From: Sphingomonas sp. Leaf17
GTDB taxonomy: Bacteria > Pseudomonadota > Alphaproteobacteria > Sphingomonadales > Sphingomonadaceae
Length of the DNA: 64,000 nt
Assembly: GCF_001421505.1 (NCBI RefSeq)
Contig: NZ_LMKL01000008.1
Span: forward strand, 240,881 to 304,880
Direction: 5' to 3'
Position numbers and translations under genes: made by a program. Below the pieces are notes generated by a model that did no database searches, had not been told where the DNA came from, and saw nothing but the letters and a program-made list of their open reading frames with translations. How positions within the stretch are numbered: position 1 is the first letter of the stretch; each line of letters starts with the position of its first letter. Positions 26,735 to 36,787 of this stretch are shown piece by piece.

Positions 26735-27367
26735 TCAGGCGGTCGCGCTGTCCCGCGTGCTGGCGGCGTCATGCCAGCGGTGCAGATGCACGGCGTCCGC
26801 CCGCACCGTCAGCCGCGCGGCCCTGGCGAAATCGACCGTGACCAGCGCGGTGATGTCGGCAAAGCTGTACCGGTCGCCGGCAATCCACGACGTGGTCACC
26901 AGCCGGGCGTCCAGCGCATCGACAAACGCATCCCACATGATCCGCCCGCGCACCGACAGGTCCGGGATCTGGTCGATCGCCGGCCATTTGCCGACCTCGC
27001 CGCGCCCGGCAAAGGCCGGCGCACTGTTGCGCAGGACATAGACGGCGGCGGCATAGCCGTCACCCTCGATCCGGCGGGTCCAGGATTCGATTCGTCCGAC
27101 CGCGAGCGGTGTGTCGCCGAACAGCGACGGCGTCGGGTGCAACGCCTCGAAATAGCGACAGATCGCCGCCGATTCGCAGATGACCTCGCCATCGTCGAGT
27201 TCGAGCGCCGGCACCGCGCCACGCGGGTTGATCGCCAGATACGGGTCGGCCAGATGCTCGCCGGTCCGCAGGTCGACCGCCACCCGGTCGACCGCGATCC
27301 CCTTCTCGGCGAGGTAGATGCGGACCCGGCGCGGTGACGGGGCCCAGGCGGCGTCATACAGCTTCAT
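26735..27367 (-). CDS. Glutathione S-transferase family protein
   Basis: A 210-residue protein with an N-terminal thioredoxin-like domain (MKLYDAAWAPSPRRVRIYLAEKGI, NPRGAVPALELDDGEVICESAAICRYFE) and a C-terminal helical domain (WIAGDRYSFADITALVTVDFA). ATG at 27367 has AAGGA at the right distance. The substrate is unknown; the S-x-x-R motif at residues 12-15 takes the place of a classical catalytic Tyr. Confidence 0.9.
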   Translation of the reverse strand: MKLYDAAWAPSPRRVRIYLAEKGIAVDRVAVDLRTGEHLADPYLAINPRGAVPALELDDGEVICESAAICRYFEALHPTPSLFGDTPLAVGRIESWTRRIEGDGYAAAVYVLRNSAPAFAGRGEVGKWPAIDQIPDLSVRGRIMWDAFVDALDARLVTTSWIAGDRYSFADITALVTVDFARAARLTVRADAVHLHRWHDAASTRDSATA

Positions 27368-27452
27368 CGCCATTATCCTTGCGTTCAGGCACCCCCACGC
27401 TAAAGCGCGCGGCCCGCGTCGTCCATGGACCTACGCGGTTCGGGAGCCGCCA

Positions 27453-27962
27453 TTGACCGCGTTCGTACCTCTGGACACCATCGACCCGACGCTGGTCGAG
27501 GCGCTGCTCGACCGGGCTTTCGGGACCGATCGCCACGGCCGCACCGCCTACAAGGTGCGTGGCGCAGGCGCGATGCTGCCGCACCTGAGCTTTGCCGCGG
27601 TCGAGGACGGGACGCTGATCGGGTCGATCCAGTGCTGGCCGGTCGTCCATATCGGCGACGACGGGGCCACCCGGCCGCTGGTGATGGTCGGGCCGGTCGC
27701 AGTCGAGCCGGGGCGGCAGGGCGACGGCATCGGCCGCGCGCTGATGACGCTGGCGCTGGAGGCGGCCGATGCCGCGCCGGGGCATCCGCCGCTGATGCTG
27801 ATCGGCGACCCGGACTATTATGGCCGGTTCTTCGGCTTTACCGCCGGGCACACCGCCGCGTGGCGACTGCCGGGACCGGTCGAGCGTCACCGCCTGCTGG
27901 CGCGGGGCGACGCCGTGCCGGACGAGGCCGGACTGCTGGCACCGGCGGACACAGGTCCGTGA
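27453..27962 (+). CDS. GNAT family N-acetyltransferase
   Basis: A 169-residue protein starting at TTG 27453, six bases after GGGAG. VGPVAVEPGRQGDGIGRALMTLALEAA is the acetyl-CoA binding motif A, and LIGDPDYYGRFFGF is the distal motif of the YhbS-like branch. It acetylates an unknown substrate. The upstream frame stays open into the divergent GST gene but without a ribosome site. Confidence 0.85.
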   Translation: MTAFVPLDTIDPTLVEALLDRAFGTDRHGRTAYKVRGAGAMLPHLSFAAVEDGTLIGSIQCWPVVHIGDDGATRPLVMVGPVAVEPGRQGDGIGRALMTLALEAADAAPGHPPLMLIGDPDYYGRFFGFTAGHTAAWRLPGPVERHRLLARGDAVPDEAGLLAPADTGP

Positions 27963-28004
27963 GTCGGTTTGCACCATCCGCCCGGCTGGCCTAGGCGTCA
28001 CCCC

Positions 28005-28583
28005 ATGCCCATGACCGATCCCCCCGACCTGTCCGCCCTGTCGCTGAGTGACATCGCCCGGCTTGCCGAGGAGGCGAAACTGCCCCCCGTCGACCGCTGG
28101 AACCCGACGCATTGCGGCGACAGCGAGATGCGGATCGCGCGCGACGGCAGCTGGTTTCATCAGGGCGGACCGATCAGCCGGCCGGCGATGGTACGGCTGT
28201 TCTCGACCATCCTGCGCCGCGAGCCCGATGGCCGTCACGTCCTGGTCACGCCGGTCGAAAAGCTCGACATCGAGGTGGAGGATGCCGCCTTCGTCGCGGT
28301 CGAGATGAAGGCGGAGGGTGCGGGACAGGCGGCGCGCGTGGCGTTCCGGCTGAACACCGGCGATCTGGTGACCGCCGGACCGGATCACGCCTTGCGGTTC
28401 GTGGCCGACGATACCGGCCCGCGTCCCTATCTCCATGTTCGGGGCGGGCTGGAGGCGCTGGTGGTGCGGTCGGTCTATTACGAGCTGGTCGAGCGCGCGA
28501 TCGCCGGGGGCGACACGCCACCCGGCATCTGGAGCGAGGGCGTGTTCTTCCCGCTGGAGACGCCGCCGGAAACAGTCGCGTGA
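28005..28583 (+). CDS. DUF1285 protein
   Basis: A 192-residue protein: PPVDRWNPTHCGDSEMRIARDGSWFHQGGPISRPAMVRLFSTILRRE is the diagnostic N-terminal block of DUF1285, followed by a second beta-rich domain. The function is unknown. GTGA overlap with the Nudix gene and a further overlap with the CCA gene make a three-gene operon found widely in alphaproteobacteria. Confidence 0.88.
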   Translation: MPMTDPPDLSALSLSDIARLAEEAKLPPVDRWNPTHCGDSEMRIARDGSWFHQGGPISRPAMVRLFSTILRREPDGRHVLVTPVEKLDIEVEDAAFVAVEMKAEGAGQAARVAFRLNTGDLVTAGPDHALRFVADDTGPRPYLHVRGGLEALVVRSVYYELVERAIAGGDTPPGIWSEGVFFPLETPPETVA

Positions 28584-29182
28584 CGCTGGCCGAACGACTG
28601 GCCGCCGCGCTGGCACATCCGCCGGAGCCGCATGCGATCCTGCTGACCGGCGACCTGCACGACGGCGATCTCGCACAGGACGAAACCCTGCTGGAGGCGG
28701 CGGTTCTGGTCGCGGTCACCGACCGGCCGGAACCGGGCATCATCCTGACCCGCCGCACCGACAGCTTGCGCAATCACGCCGGGCAGATAGCGTTTCCCGG
28801 CGGCCGGATGGATGCCGGCGACCGCGATGCCGTTGCCACCGCGCTGCGCGAGGCGCACGAGGAAATCGGTCTGTCGCCCGCCGACGTACAGGTGATCGGC
28901 CCGGCCGACCGCTATCGTACCGTCACCGGCTTCGCGGTGACGCCGGTGGTCGGCATCGTGCCCGCCGATCTGGTGTTCGTCGCCAGCCCGGATGAAGTCG
29001 CCGAGGTCTTCGAGGTGCCGCTGGCGTTCCTGATCGACGAGGCGAAACACGTCGAGGCCAGCGTCGAGTGGCAGGGGCAGGAGCGGCATTATGTCGAGAT
29101 CAGCTGGGGCGATCACCGGATCTGGGGCGCGACCGCGGCGATGATCGTCAATCTGGCGCGGCGGATGCGGTGGGCCTTGTGA
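28580..29182 (+). CDS. CoA-pyrophosphatase type Nudix hydrolase
   Basis: A 200-residue protein starting with GTG inside the previous stop codon. The Nudix box is GRMDAGDRDAVATALREAHEEIGL, with Asp in place of the first Glu of the GX5E spacing, and the UPF0035-type lead LRNHAGQIAFPGG. YRTVTGFAVTPVVGIV follows. Such enzymes split CoA or related nucleotides. The substrate is inferred from family only. Confidence 0.87.
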   Translation: MTLAERLAAALAHPPEPHAILLTGDLHDGDLAQDETLLEAAVLVAVTDRPEPGIILTRRTDSLRNHAGQIAFPGGRMDAGDRDAVATALREAHEEIGLSPADVQVIGPADRYRTVTGFAVTPVVGIVPADLVFVASPDEVAEVFEVPLAFLIDEAKHVEASVEWQGQERHYVEISWGDHRIWGATAAMIVNLARRMRWAL

Positions 29183-30375
29183 GCGACCTCACCTCCACTC
29201 TACCCGATGCTGCATGGCGACACCGTGAAGGTCTTGAACACCTCGCCGAAGCGCTGGGTCATGATGCCGCGCGCTACGTCGGCGGCGCGGTGCGCGATAC
29301 GCTGGTGGGGCTGGACGTCGCCGATATCGACATCGCCACCCGCCACCGGCCCGACGCGGTCGTCGACCTGTTGCAGGCCGCGCGCATCCGGGTGGTGCCG
29401 ACCGGCATCGCGCACGGCACGGTGACGGCGGTGCTGCCCGGTGGCCCGGTCGAGGTGACGACGCTGCGCCGCGACGTCGAAACCGATGGCCGCCACGCGA
29501 CCGTGGCGTTCAGCGACGACTGGCGCGAGGATGCGGCCCGACGCGATTTCACGATCAACGCGCTGTACGCCGATCCGGCGACGGGCGAGATCTTCGATTA
29601 TTTCGGTGGCCGGGCCGATCTGGCGGCGGGGCGCGTGCGGTTCATCGGCGATCCGATGCAGCGGATCGCCGAGGATCATTTGCGGATCCTGCGTTTCTTC
29701 CGCTTTCACGCGCGGTTCGGCCGGACGATCGACGCCGCGGGGCTGGCCGCCTGCGCCGCGCGCGCCAACGACCTGATGGCCCTGTCGCGCGAGCGGATCG
29801 CGGCCGAGATGCTGAAGCTGCTGGTCGCACCCCAGGCGGTCGGCGTGATCGCGCTGATGGTCGAGCACGGCATCCTGCGCGCGGTGCTGCCCGAAATCAC
29901 CGCCGAGGGCGCGGACCGGCTGGCGGTGCTGGCCGCGCGCGAGTCCGCCGCCGACGTGCCGCCGCATCCCATCCGCCGGCTGGCGACCCTGATCCCCGCC
30001 GACGCCGCCGAACCGGTCGGTGCGCGGCTGCGCCTGTCGAACGCGGACCGCAAGCGGTTGATCGCCGCCACCGGCGGACCGGGTGACGAGGGTGCGCGGG
30101 CGCTGGCCTATCGCGTGGGTATCGACGGCGCGGTAGACCGGTTGCTGATCGCCGGTGTCGATATCGCCGGCCTGCGCGGGTTCACACCACCTGTGCTGCC
30201 GATCACCGGCGGCGCGCTGGTCGCGCGGGGATTGCGGAAAGGGCCGGACGTGGCCGCGATGCTGCGTATGGTCGAAACCCGGTGGATCGCCGAAGGATTT
30301 CCCGATGCCGACCGGACGGCGGCAATCGCCGACGACGCCGTTGCTCAGGCGTTGCGCGCGAGCAGCACCGCATAG
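29179..30375 (+). CDS. cca: CCA tRNA nucleotidyltransferase
   Basis: A 398-residue class II nucleotidyltransferase. YVGGAVRDTLVGLDVADIDIAT holds the GG-x-RD and D-x-D motifs; ARRDFTINALYAD and RFIGDPMQRIAEDHLRILRFFRFHARFG are the next conserved blocks. The start is GTG at 29179, overlapping the Nudix stop. It adds or repairs the CCA end of tRNAs. Its last 31 bases overlap the convergent GGDEF-EAL gene. Confidence 0.94.
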   Translation: MSDLTSTLPDAAWRHREGLEHLAEALGHDAARYVGGAVRDTLVGLDVADIDIATRHRPDAVVDLLQAARIRVVPTGIAHGTVTAVLPGGPVEVTTLRRDVETDGRHATVAFSDDWREDAARRDFTINALYADPATGEIFDYFGGRADLAAGRVRFIGDPMQRIAEDHLRILRFFRFHARFGRTIDAAGLAACAARANDLMALSRERIAAEMLKLLVAPQAVGVIALMVEHGILRAVLPEITAEGADRLAVLAARESAADVPPHPIRRLATLIPADAAEPVGARLRLSNADRKRLIAATGGPGDEGARALAYRVGIDGAVDRLLIAGVDIAGLRGFTPPVLPITGGALVARGLRKGPDVAAMLRMVETRWIAEGFPDADRTAAIADDAVAQALRASSTA

Positions 30376-32018
30376 GCGTCGTCGGCCGGCACCGGCCGTG
30401 AATACAGGAACCCCTGCCCGCTGCTGCACCCGAGCGCGGACAGCGTCTGCGCCAGCGCGTCGGTTTCGATCCCCTCGGCCACGGTCCGCATGTTCAACGC
30501 CTGCGCCAGACTCAGGATCGCGCGGACGATGGCGATCTTGTCGCGGTCGTTCAGCATCCCCGTCACGAAGCTGCGGTCGATCTTCAGGATGTCGATCGGC
30601 AGCTTCTGGAGCGACGCAAGGTTGGAATAGCCGGTGCCGAAGTCGTCCATCGCCAGCGTGCAGCCAAGATCGCGCAGCGCGTACATTGTACGAGCCGTGC
30701 CGTCCGGGTCGGCGATCAACGCGCTTTCGGTCAGTTCCAGTTTCAGCCGCCCGCCCGCCAGGCCCGTTTGCGTCAGGATACCCGAGACCACGTCGGGCAT
30801 CCGGTCGCGCTGCAACTGGATCGGCGATACGTTGACCGCGAAACTGACCCCGCAATCGCCCCGGGGCGATGCCGCGTCCCACCGCGCCAGCGTGCGCATC
30901 GCCTCGTCGATCGCCCAGCGCCCCAGCGGCACGATCAGCCCAGACTCCTCAGCGACCGGAATGAAATCGACCGGCGACACCATCCGCCCCTGTTCGTCCT
31001 GCCACCGGGCCAGCGCCTCGAACGCCACGATCCGACCGGAGCCAAGATCGCAGATCGGCTGGTAGTGCAGCGTCAGGTCGCCATTCTCGATGCCGCGCCG
31101 CAACGCCGTCTCGATCGAATAGCGGGCGCGGGCGGCGTCGAATGCGTGGGTCTGGTACGCCTCGGTCGTGCCGCTGGCCTTCGCGCGCTTGACCGCGAAC
31201 TGGGCATGGCGGATCAGCTCCTCGGCATCGTCGACCGTGCTGCTGCCGAAGGCGATGCCGATCGAGCAGTCCACCCGGGTATGATAGTCGGTCAGCCGGA
31301 AGGGTGTCGACAAGGCACCCTTGATCCGCTGTGCCAGGTGCATCGCCTCGTCGCGATCCTCGTCGATCTCGATCAGGATGCCGAATTCATCGCCGCCGAT
31401 CCGTGACAGCTGATCGCGGGCGCGCAGCACGCCCTTAATCCGGCGGGCCACGCTGATGAGCAGTTCGTCGCCAACCAGCGAGCCGAGACAGGCATTGATG
31501 CTGCCGAAGCGGCTGATATCGACGACCAGCACCGCATGACTGTCCTGCGTCGGCATCACGCCCTCGATCAGGTCGCCGAAACCCTGCCGGTTGGGCAGTC
31601 CGGTCAGGCTGTCGATCGTCATTTCGCGGCGAAGCGATCGCTCGGTCCGCGCCTCCGACGTGCGATCGAGGAAGGTCAGGATGCACCGGCCCCGCGAACC
31701 GGTCGCGGAGCGGGCGATGTTCAGGTCGTAATAGCGCAGATCCACGACATCACCCATCGTCCACGCGACCCGGATGCTGACCGAATCGGACGACAGGAAC
31801 GTCTCGACCAGCTCGGCCAGTGACGTCCGGACCGGCGACGTCCCATCGACCAGGTCGATCCCGGCATCACGATAGGGCCAGTTTGCCGCCACATATTCGA
31901 CGACGCCATCGCGCATTTCGACGATCGCCGCCGGCACGCACACCATCTCCAGCATGCGCTCGACCAATTCGGGCGCTAACGGGGGTGTGACGGACACGGC
32001 GGTGGGGGCGAAGGCCAT
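30345..32018 (-). CDS. GGDEF-EAL bifunctional cyclic-di-GMP protein
   Basis: A 557-residue cytoplasmic protein: an N-terminal PAS-like sensor (about 1-120), a GGDEF domain with intact RIGGDEFG at 206-213, and an EAL domain with FEALARW (E334), DDFGTGYSNL and AEGIET. An R-x-x-D inhibitory site (R199-D202) lies exactly five residues before GGDEF, as in feedback-regulated cyclases. Both active sites look complete, so the net direction of c-di-GMP turnover cannot be told from sequence. It has no membrane segment. The ATG at 32018 is preferred. Confidence 0.92.
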   Translation of the reverse strand: MAFAPTAVSVTPPLAPELVERMLEMVCVPAAIVEMRDGVVEYVAANWPYRDAGIDLVDGTSPVRTSLAELVETFLSSDSVSIRVAWTMGDVVDLRYYDLNIARSATGSRGRCILTFLDRTSEARTERSLRREMTIDSLTGLPNRQGFGDLIEGVMPTQDSHAVLVVDISRFGSINACLGSLVGDELLISVARRIKGVLRARDQLSRIGGDEFGILIEIDEDRDEAMHLAQRIKGALSTPFRLTDYHTRVDCSIGIAFGSSTVDDAEELIRHAQFAVKRAKASGTTEAYQTHAFDAARARYSIETALRRGIENGDLTLHYQPICDLGSGRIVAFEALARWQDEQGRMVSPVDFIPVAEESGLIVPLGRWAIDEAMRTLARWDAASPRGDCGVSFAVNVSPIQLQRDRMPDVVSGILTQTGLAGGRLKLELTESALIADPDGTARTMYALRDLGCTLAMDDFGTGYSNLASLQKLPIDILKIDRSFVTGMLNDRDKIAIVRAILSLAQALNMRTVAEGIETDALAQTLSALGCSSGQGFLYSRPVPADDAYAVLLARNA

Positions 32019-32088
32019 GCGACCGGTCCTAAACACCCTTTCGTTAAGACGGTCTGAAACAGGCCCCCGGAAGACCCCCGGAAGCGTC

Positions 32089-34335
32089 CTAGAAGCTGTT
32101 GTCGCGGGGGAAGCCCGTTGGCGGCATCCGTCCGGCGGCCCCGCGCGCGGTGCGCCATGGTCCCATATCGGCCTCGGTCCGGATGCGACCGCTGTCCCCG
32201 CCCATCGGCCAGGACAGCCCGGCGGCCAAGACGAACGCGATCGCATCCGACAGGCCGCCGTCGCGATACCGCTGCAACTGCACGCCGGTCCCCCGGCTGA
32301 GTTCGGCCATTTCCGACATCGGGAACACCAGCAATTTGCGGTTGTCGCCGATCGCCGCGATATAGTCCGCGCCCGGCGGAACGGGACGAACGACCTTCAG
32401 CCTGTGGCCGATACGCGGGGTCAGCACGGTCTTGCCCTTGCGCGTCTCCGCGATCACGTCGTCGACGGTCGCGATGAAGCCGCGCCCGTCGGTGGCGGCG
32501 AGCAACAGCTTCTCCCCGCGCCGCGCGGCCAGCAGCGCGACGATACCAATCTCGCCATCCAGGTCGATCATCGCGCGCACCGGATCGCCGAAGCCGCGTC
32601 CCCCGGGCAGCTTGTCCGCGCCCAGCGTGAAGAACCGGCCATTCTCCGCCGCCAGCAGGATCTTGTCGGTGGTCTGCGCGTGGAAGGCGAAGGCGGGGCC
32701 GTCGCCCTCCTTGAACTTGAACGTCTCGCCCGCCGCCAGGTCGGCATGACCGCGCAGCGCCCGGATCCAGCCGCGCTGCGACAGGATGACGGTGATCGGC
32801 TCGCGCTCGATCATCGCCTCCAGCGGGATGTCGCGCGTCGGCGCGGCCTCCTCGATCGTGGTGCGCCGCGCGCCCAGCGGCGTGTCCAGGCCGTAACGGT
32901 CGCGAATCCTGCCCAGGTCGCGCTTCATCCGGTTGCGCTGCTTCACCGGCGATTCGAGCAGGCCGGTCAGCTCGGCATGTTCCTTCGCCAGCTTGTCGCG
33001 CTCCTTGCGGATCTCGAACTCCTCCAGCCGGCGCAACGATCGCAGCCGCATGTTCAGCACGGCCTCGGCCTGGCGTTCGTTCAGCGCGAACTCGTCGATC
33101 ATCACCGGTTTGGGGTGATCCTCGGTCCGGATGATCTCGATCACCCGGTCGAGGTTGAGATAGGTGACGAGGTAGCCGTCCAGCAGCTCGATCCGGTCGT
33201 CGATCTTGCCCAGCCGGTGCCGCGTGCGCAGGTCGAGCACGACGAACTGATGATCGACCCACGCCTTCAACGCGTCGCGCAGGGACATGACGCGCGGCGT
33301 CCGGTCCTTGTCGAGCACGTTCAGGTTCAGGCTGACCCGCGATTCCAGGTCGGACATACGGAACAGGCCGTCCATCAGCACCTGCGCGTCGACCGTGCGG
33401 GCGCGCGGTTCCAGCACGATGCGGACCAGCGTATCCGATTCGTCGCGCACGTCGGCGAGGATCGGCAGCTTCTTGTCGTTGATGAGGGCGGCGATCTGCT
33501 CGATCAGCTTGCCCTTCTGCACGCCGTACGGGATCTCGGTGATGACCGCCTGCCAGCCGCCGCCCTTTTCCTTTTCGATCTCGAACCGCGCACGCACCCG
33601 GAAGCCGCCGCGCCCGGTGGTGTAGGATTCGATCAGCGCGGCGGGCGGATCAACCACCAGCCCGCCCGTTGGAAAATCCGGCCCCTTCACATGGGCCAGC
33701 ACCGCCGCGTCGTCCGCATCCGGGTTCTCGACCAGCGCAATCGCGGCGCTCAGCAATTCGGCGGCGTTGTGCGGCGGGATGCTGGTCGCCATGCCGACCG
33801 CGATGCCGGCGGCGCCGTTCGCCAGCAGGTTGGGGAACATGCCGGGGAACAGCTCCGGCTCCAGTTCCTCGCCGTTATAGGTCGGGCGATAGGACACCGC
33901 GTCCTCGTCCAGCCCGTCCATCAGGTCGATCGCGACCTGTGTCAGCCTTGCCTCGGTGTAGCGGTAGGCGGCGGCGTTATCCCCGTCGATATTGCCGAAA
34001 TTGCCCTGCCCGTCGACCAGTGGATAGCGCAGCGCGAAATCCTGCGCGAGGCGGACCATGGCGTCGTACACCGACTGGTCGCCATGCGGGTGATATTTGC
34101 CGATGACGTCGCCGACGACCCGCGCGCATTTCTTGTACCCGCTCGCCGGGTCCAGCTTCAGCAGGCGCATTGCCCAAAGCAGACGGCGGTGAACCGGCTT
34201 CAGGCCATCGCGCACATCGGGCAGCGACCGCGCTGTGATCGTCGACAGCGCATAGACGAGATACCGCTCGGACAACGCGCTGTCGAAGGGGGCGTCGACG
34301 ATCGCCTGGAACGGGTCTTTGAAATCAGTGGCCAT
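32089..34335 (-). CDS. parC: DNA topoisomerase IV subunit A
   Basis: A 748-residue protein. [50 protein letters not shown] and [11 protein letters not shown] (catalytic Tyr126) are the breakage-reunion domain. [24 protein letters not shown] is in the coiled-coil gate, and the C-terminal third is a beta-pinwheel. It decatenates daughter chromosomes with ParE. At the positions that confer quinolone resistance in E. coli ParC (Ser80, Glu84), this protein has Q87 and D91. ATG at 34335 gives the normal start. Confidence 0.95.
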   Translation of the reverse strand: MATDFKDPFQAIVDAPFDSALSERYLVYALSTITARSLPDVRDGLKPVHRRLLWAMRLLKLDPASGYKKCARVVGDVIGKYHPHGDQSVYDAMVRLAQDFALRYPLVDGQGNFGNIDGDNAAAYRYTEARLTQVAIDLMDGLDEDAVSYRPTYNGEELEPELFPGMFPNLLANGAAGIAVGMATSIPPHNAAELLSAAIALVENPDADDAAVLAHVKGPDFPTGGLVVDPPAALIESYTTGRGGFRVRARFEIEKEKGGGWQAVITEIPYGVQKGKLIEQIAALINDKKLPILADVRDESDTLVRIVLEPRARTVDAQVLMDGLFRMSDLESRVSLNLNVLDKDRTPRVMSLRDALKAWVDHQFVVLDLRTRHRLGKIDDRIELLDGYLVTYLNLDRVIEIIRTEDHPKPVMIDEFALNERQAEAVLNMRLRSLRRLEEFEIRKERDKLAKEHAELTGLLESPVKQRNRMKRDLGRIRDRYGLDTPLGARRTTIEEAAPTRDIPLEAMIEREPITVILSQRGWIRALRGHADLAAGETFKFKEGDGPAFAFHAQTTDKILLAAENGRFFTLGADKLPGGRGFGDPVRAMIDLDGEIGIVALLAARRGEKLLLAATDGRGFIATVDDVIAETRKGKTVLTPRIGHRLKVVRPVPPGADYIAAIGDNRKLLVFPMSEMAELSRGTGVQLQRYRDGGLSDAIAFVLAAGLSWPMGGDSGRIRTEADMGPWRTARGAAGRMPPTGFPRDNSF

Positions 34336-34519
34336 GGATGCGGATGCGATAGCAGGAGCGAGCGGACACAATCAAATGATCTTGGGGAGACCGCCATCGA
34401 CCGGGCCTGGCCCTTCGATGCCCGCCGTGTTCCCCCGCCTTCGCGGGGAAACGGGATGCTCCGCCTATGCCTTGCCCGCGGGTGTCGATACGGTACGCCA
34501 TGATGAAGACTCGACCAGC

Positions 34520-35452
34520 GTGAACCGACACCCTCTGCCCGCCGCGCTGCTTGCGCTGGCCGCGATCCTGACCACGAACGGATGCGTCATGCCCCATCCC
34601 CCCGCCGCCACAGCCGCCCGCCCGCTGATGACATGGCCCGACCTGACCAAACGCCCGCATCCGGTTGCCGATGCCACCGTCGCCTATGGCAGCGACCCGT
34701 TGCAGGTGATCGACATCTGGCGGCCCGCCGGCGCCGGACCACATCCGGTCGTGCTGATGGTGCATGGCGGCTGCTGGCAGACCGAGATCGCCGACCGGCG
34801 GCTGATGGACTGGATCGCCGACGACCTGCGGCGCGACGGCGTCGCGGTGTGGAACATCGACTATCGCGGCGTCGACCGCAGCGGTGGCGGCTACCCCGGT
34901 ACGTTTCAGGACGTGGGTGCGGCGGCAGACCGGCTGGCGCGCGATGCCGCAACCTATGACCTGGATACGACCCGCGTCGTCGCGGTCGGCCATTCGGCGG
35001 GCGGGCATCTGGCGCTGTGGCTGGCGGGTCGGGCGAAACTGCCGGCGAACAGCGTGCTGCGGGCGGCCGCACCACTCAAGATCGCGCATGTCGTCAGCCT
35101 TGGCGGCCTGCCGGATCTGGAGGCGACCGCCGCCACCCCGGAAAACGGCTGCGGCACGGAGATCGTCGCGAGGCTGACGGGGGTGGCCGGCGGTGCCCGA
35201 CCGGACGTGTTCGCCGATACGTCGGTCCCACGCCTGCTGCCGATCGGCGTGGGCCAGGATCTGGTCAACGGACGCGAGGACCGGATCATTCCCTATGGGA
35301 TGGCGACCGATTATGTGGCCGAGGCGAAAGCGGCCGGCGACCGCGCGGTGCTGCACACCATCCCCGCGACCGGGCATGTCGAACTGATCGCGCCGGAGAC
35401 CCCGGCGTGGGCCGAGACGAAGCGCCTGATCCGCGCGGCGTTGGCAAAATAG
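34520..35452 (+). CDS. Alpha/beta hydrolase, possible kynurenine formamidase
   Basis: A 310-residue secreted or lipidated protein: apolar N-terminus then TTNGC, a weak lipobox. LMVHGGCWQ is the oxyanion loop and VGHSAGGHLALWL carries the nucleophile S159; an Asp in NGREDRI and His in TGHVEL complete the triad. The gene is directly upstream of kynureninase, and this HGG-W/GHSAGG branch includes formylkynurenine hydrolases, so that role is plausible, but the apparent signal sequence argues against it. GTG 34520 is the start; no good ribosome site is seen. Confidence 0.7.
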   Translation: MNRHPLPAALLALAAILTTNGCVMPHPPAATAARPLMTWPDLTKRPHPVADATVAYGSDPLQVIDIWRPAGAGPHPVVLMVHGGCWQTEIADRRLMDWIADDLRRDGVAVWNIDYRGVDRSGGGYPGTFQDVGAAADRLARDAATYDLDTTRVVAVGHSAGGHLALWLAGRAKLPANSVLRAAAPLKIAHVVSLGGLPDLEATAATPENGCGTEIVARLTGVAGGARPDVFADTSVPRLLPIGVGQDLVNGREDRIIPYGMATDYVAEAKAAGDRAVLHTIPATGHVELIAPETPAWAETKRLIRAALAK

Positions 35453-35539
35453 CGCCCGCACGTCCATTCGTCACCCCCGCGCAGGCGAAGATGACGGATG
35501 GACTGTGCGGCGGGAATGGACCTTGCTACCACCGTGGCC

Positions 35540-36763
35540 ATGACCCCAATGACCCTGAACGACGCCCGCGCGCTTGACGCGGCCGATCCGCTTGCCCGTT
35601 GTCGCGACCGGTTCACGATTCCCGACGGCGTGATCTATCTCGACGGCAATTCGCTCGGCGTCCTGCCGAACGCTGTCCCCGCGGCCCTCGCCGACACCGC
35701 GACCCGGCAATGGGGCGAGCGACTGATCCGCAGCTGGAACGAGGGGTGGATCGACGCGCCCGCACGGATCGGGGCGAAGATCGCGCCGCTGGTGGGGGCA
35801 GGCGCGGACGATGTGATCGTCAGCGACACGACGTCGGCGAACCTGTACAAATTACTGGTGGCCGCGCTGAGGGCCGATCCCGCGCGACGAACGATCGTCA
35901 GCGAGACCGGCAACTTCCCGACCGATCTGCACATCGCCGAAGGTGCTGTCGCCAGCGTGCCCGGCGCACGGCTGAAGGCGGTCGCGCGCGGCGATCTTGC
36001 GGCGGCGATCGACGGGGATACCGCCGTCGTCCTGCTCACCCATGTCCATTACAAGACCGCCGACCGGTTCGACATGGCCGCCTGGACCGCCCGCGCGCAC
36101 GATGCCGGCGCGTTGATGCTCTGGGATCTCAGCCACAGCGTCGGCGCGGTGCCGATCGACCTGTCGGGGTCGGCTGCCGACATGGCGGTCGGATGCACCT
36201 ATAAATATCTGAACGGCGGTCCGGGCGCGCCCGCATTCCTGTATGTCGCGCCGCATCTGCAGGACCGGCTGGCCAGCCCGCTGTCCGGCTGGATGGGCCA
36301 CGCCGCGCCGTTCGCATTCGAGGATGCCTATCGCCCCGCAAGCGGCATGAAGCGCTGGCTGGCCGGCACCCCGCCGATCCTGGCGATGGCCGCGCTGGAG
36401 GCGGCGGTCGACCTGTGGGCCGGTGTCGACCAGCAACAGGTTGCGGCCAAGAGCGCGGCGTTGTTCGACATGCTCGCCGCTGCCGGGGACTCGATCGGGC
36501 TGGAGTGCGTGTCGTCGCACGACTCAGCCTCACGCGGCAGCCACATCAGCTTCCGCCATCCTGATGCCTATGCGCTGACCCAGGCGCTGATCGCGCGCGG
36601 GGTCATCGGCGACTTTCGCGACCCGGACGTCCTGCGGCTCGGCCTGACGCCGCTGTACCTGCGCCACGAGGACGTCTGGCAGGCCGGCGAGCACCTGCGC
36701 GCGGTGATCGCCAGCGAGGAATGGCGCGATCCCCGGTTCGCCGAGCGGCTGGCGGTGACCTGA
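35540..36763 (+). CDS. kynU: Kynureninase
   Basis: A 407-residue PLP enzyme. VIYLDGNSLGVLP, SDTTSANLYKLL, SETGNFPTDLHIAEG, LTHVHYKTA, LWDLSHSVGAVP and CTYKYLNGGPGAPAF (PLP lysine K222) are the classical kynureninase blocks. It cleaves kynurenine to anthranilate and alanine in tryptophan degradation. Earlier in-frame ATGs exist at 35498 and 35516; 35540 is near the family start. Confidence 0.93.
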   Translation: MTPMTLNDARALDAADPLARCRDRFTIPDGVIYLDGNSLGVLPNAVPAALADTATRQWGERLIRSWNEGWIDAPARIGAKIAPLVGAGADDVIVSDTTSANLYKLLVAALRADPARRTIVSETGNFPTDLHIAEGAVASVPGARLKAVARGDLAAAIDGDTAVVLLTHVHYKTADRFDMAAWTARAHDAGALMLWDLSHSVGAVPIDLSGSAADMAVGCTYKYLNGGPGAPAFLYVAPHLQDRLASPLSGWMGHAAPFAFEDAYRPASGMKRWLAGTPPILAMAALEAAVDLWAGVDQQQVAAKSAALFDMLAAAGDSIGLECVSSHDSASRGSHISFRHPDAYALTQALIARGVIGDFRDPDVLRLGLTPLYLRHEDVWQAGEHLRAVIASEEWRDPRFAERLAVT

Positions 36764-36787
36764 ACCGCCAGCCGACCGACCCAGCCC

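Noticed and set aside
31954..34503. An 849-codon open frame antisense to parC
   Set aside because: Opposite a well-supported essential gene and without recognisable motifs.
34429..35488. GTTCCCCCGCC...GGGGAAAC and GTCACCCCCGCG...GATGAC short palindromic stretches either side of the hydrolase gene
   Set aside because: They look like degenerate dispersed intergenic repeats, but arms are short and imperfect, so I did not list them.
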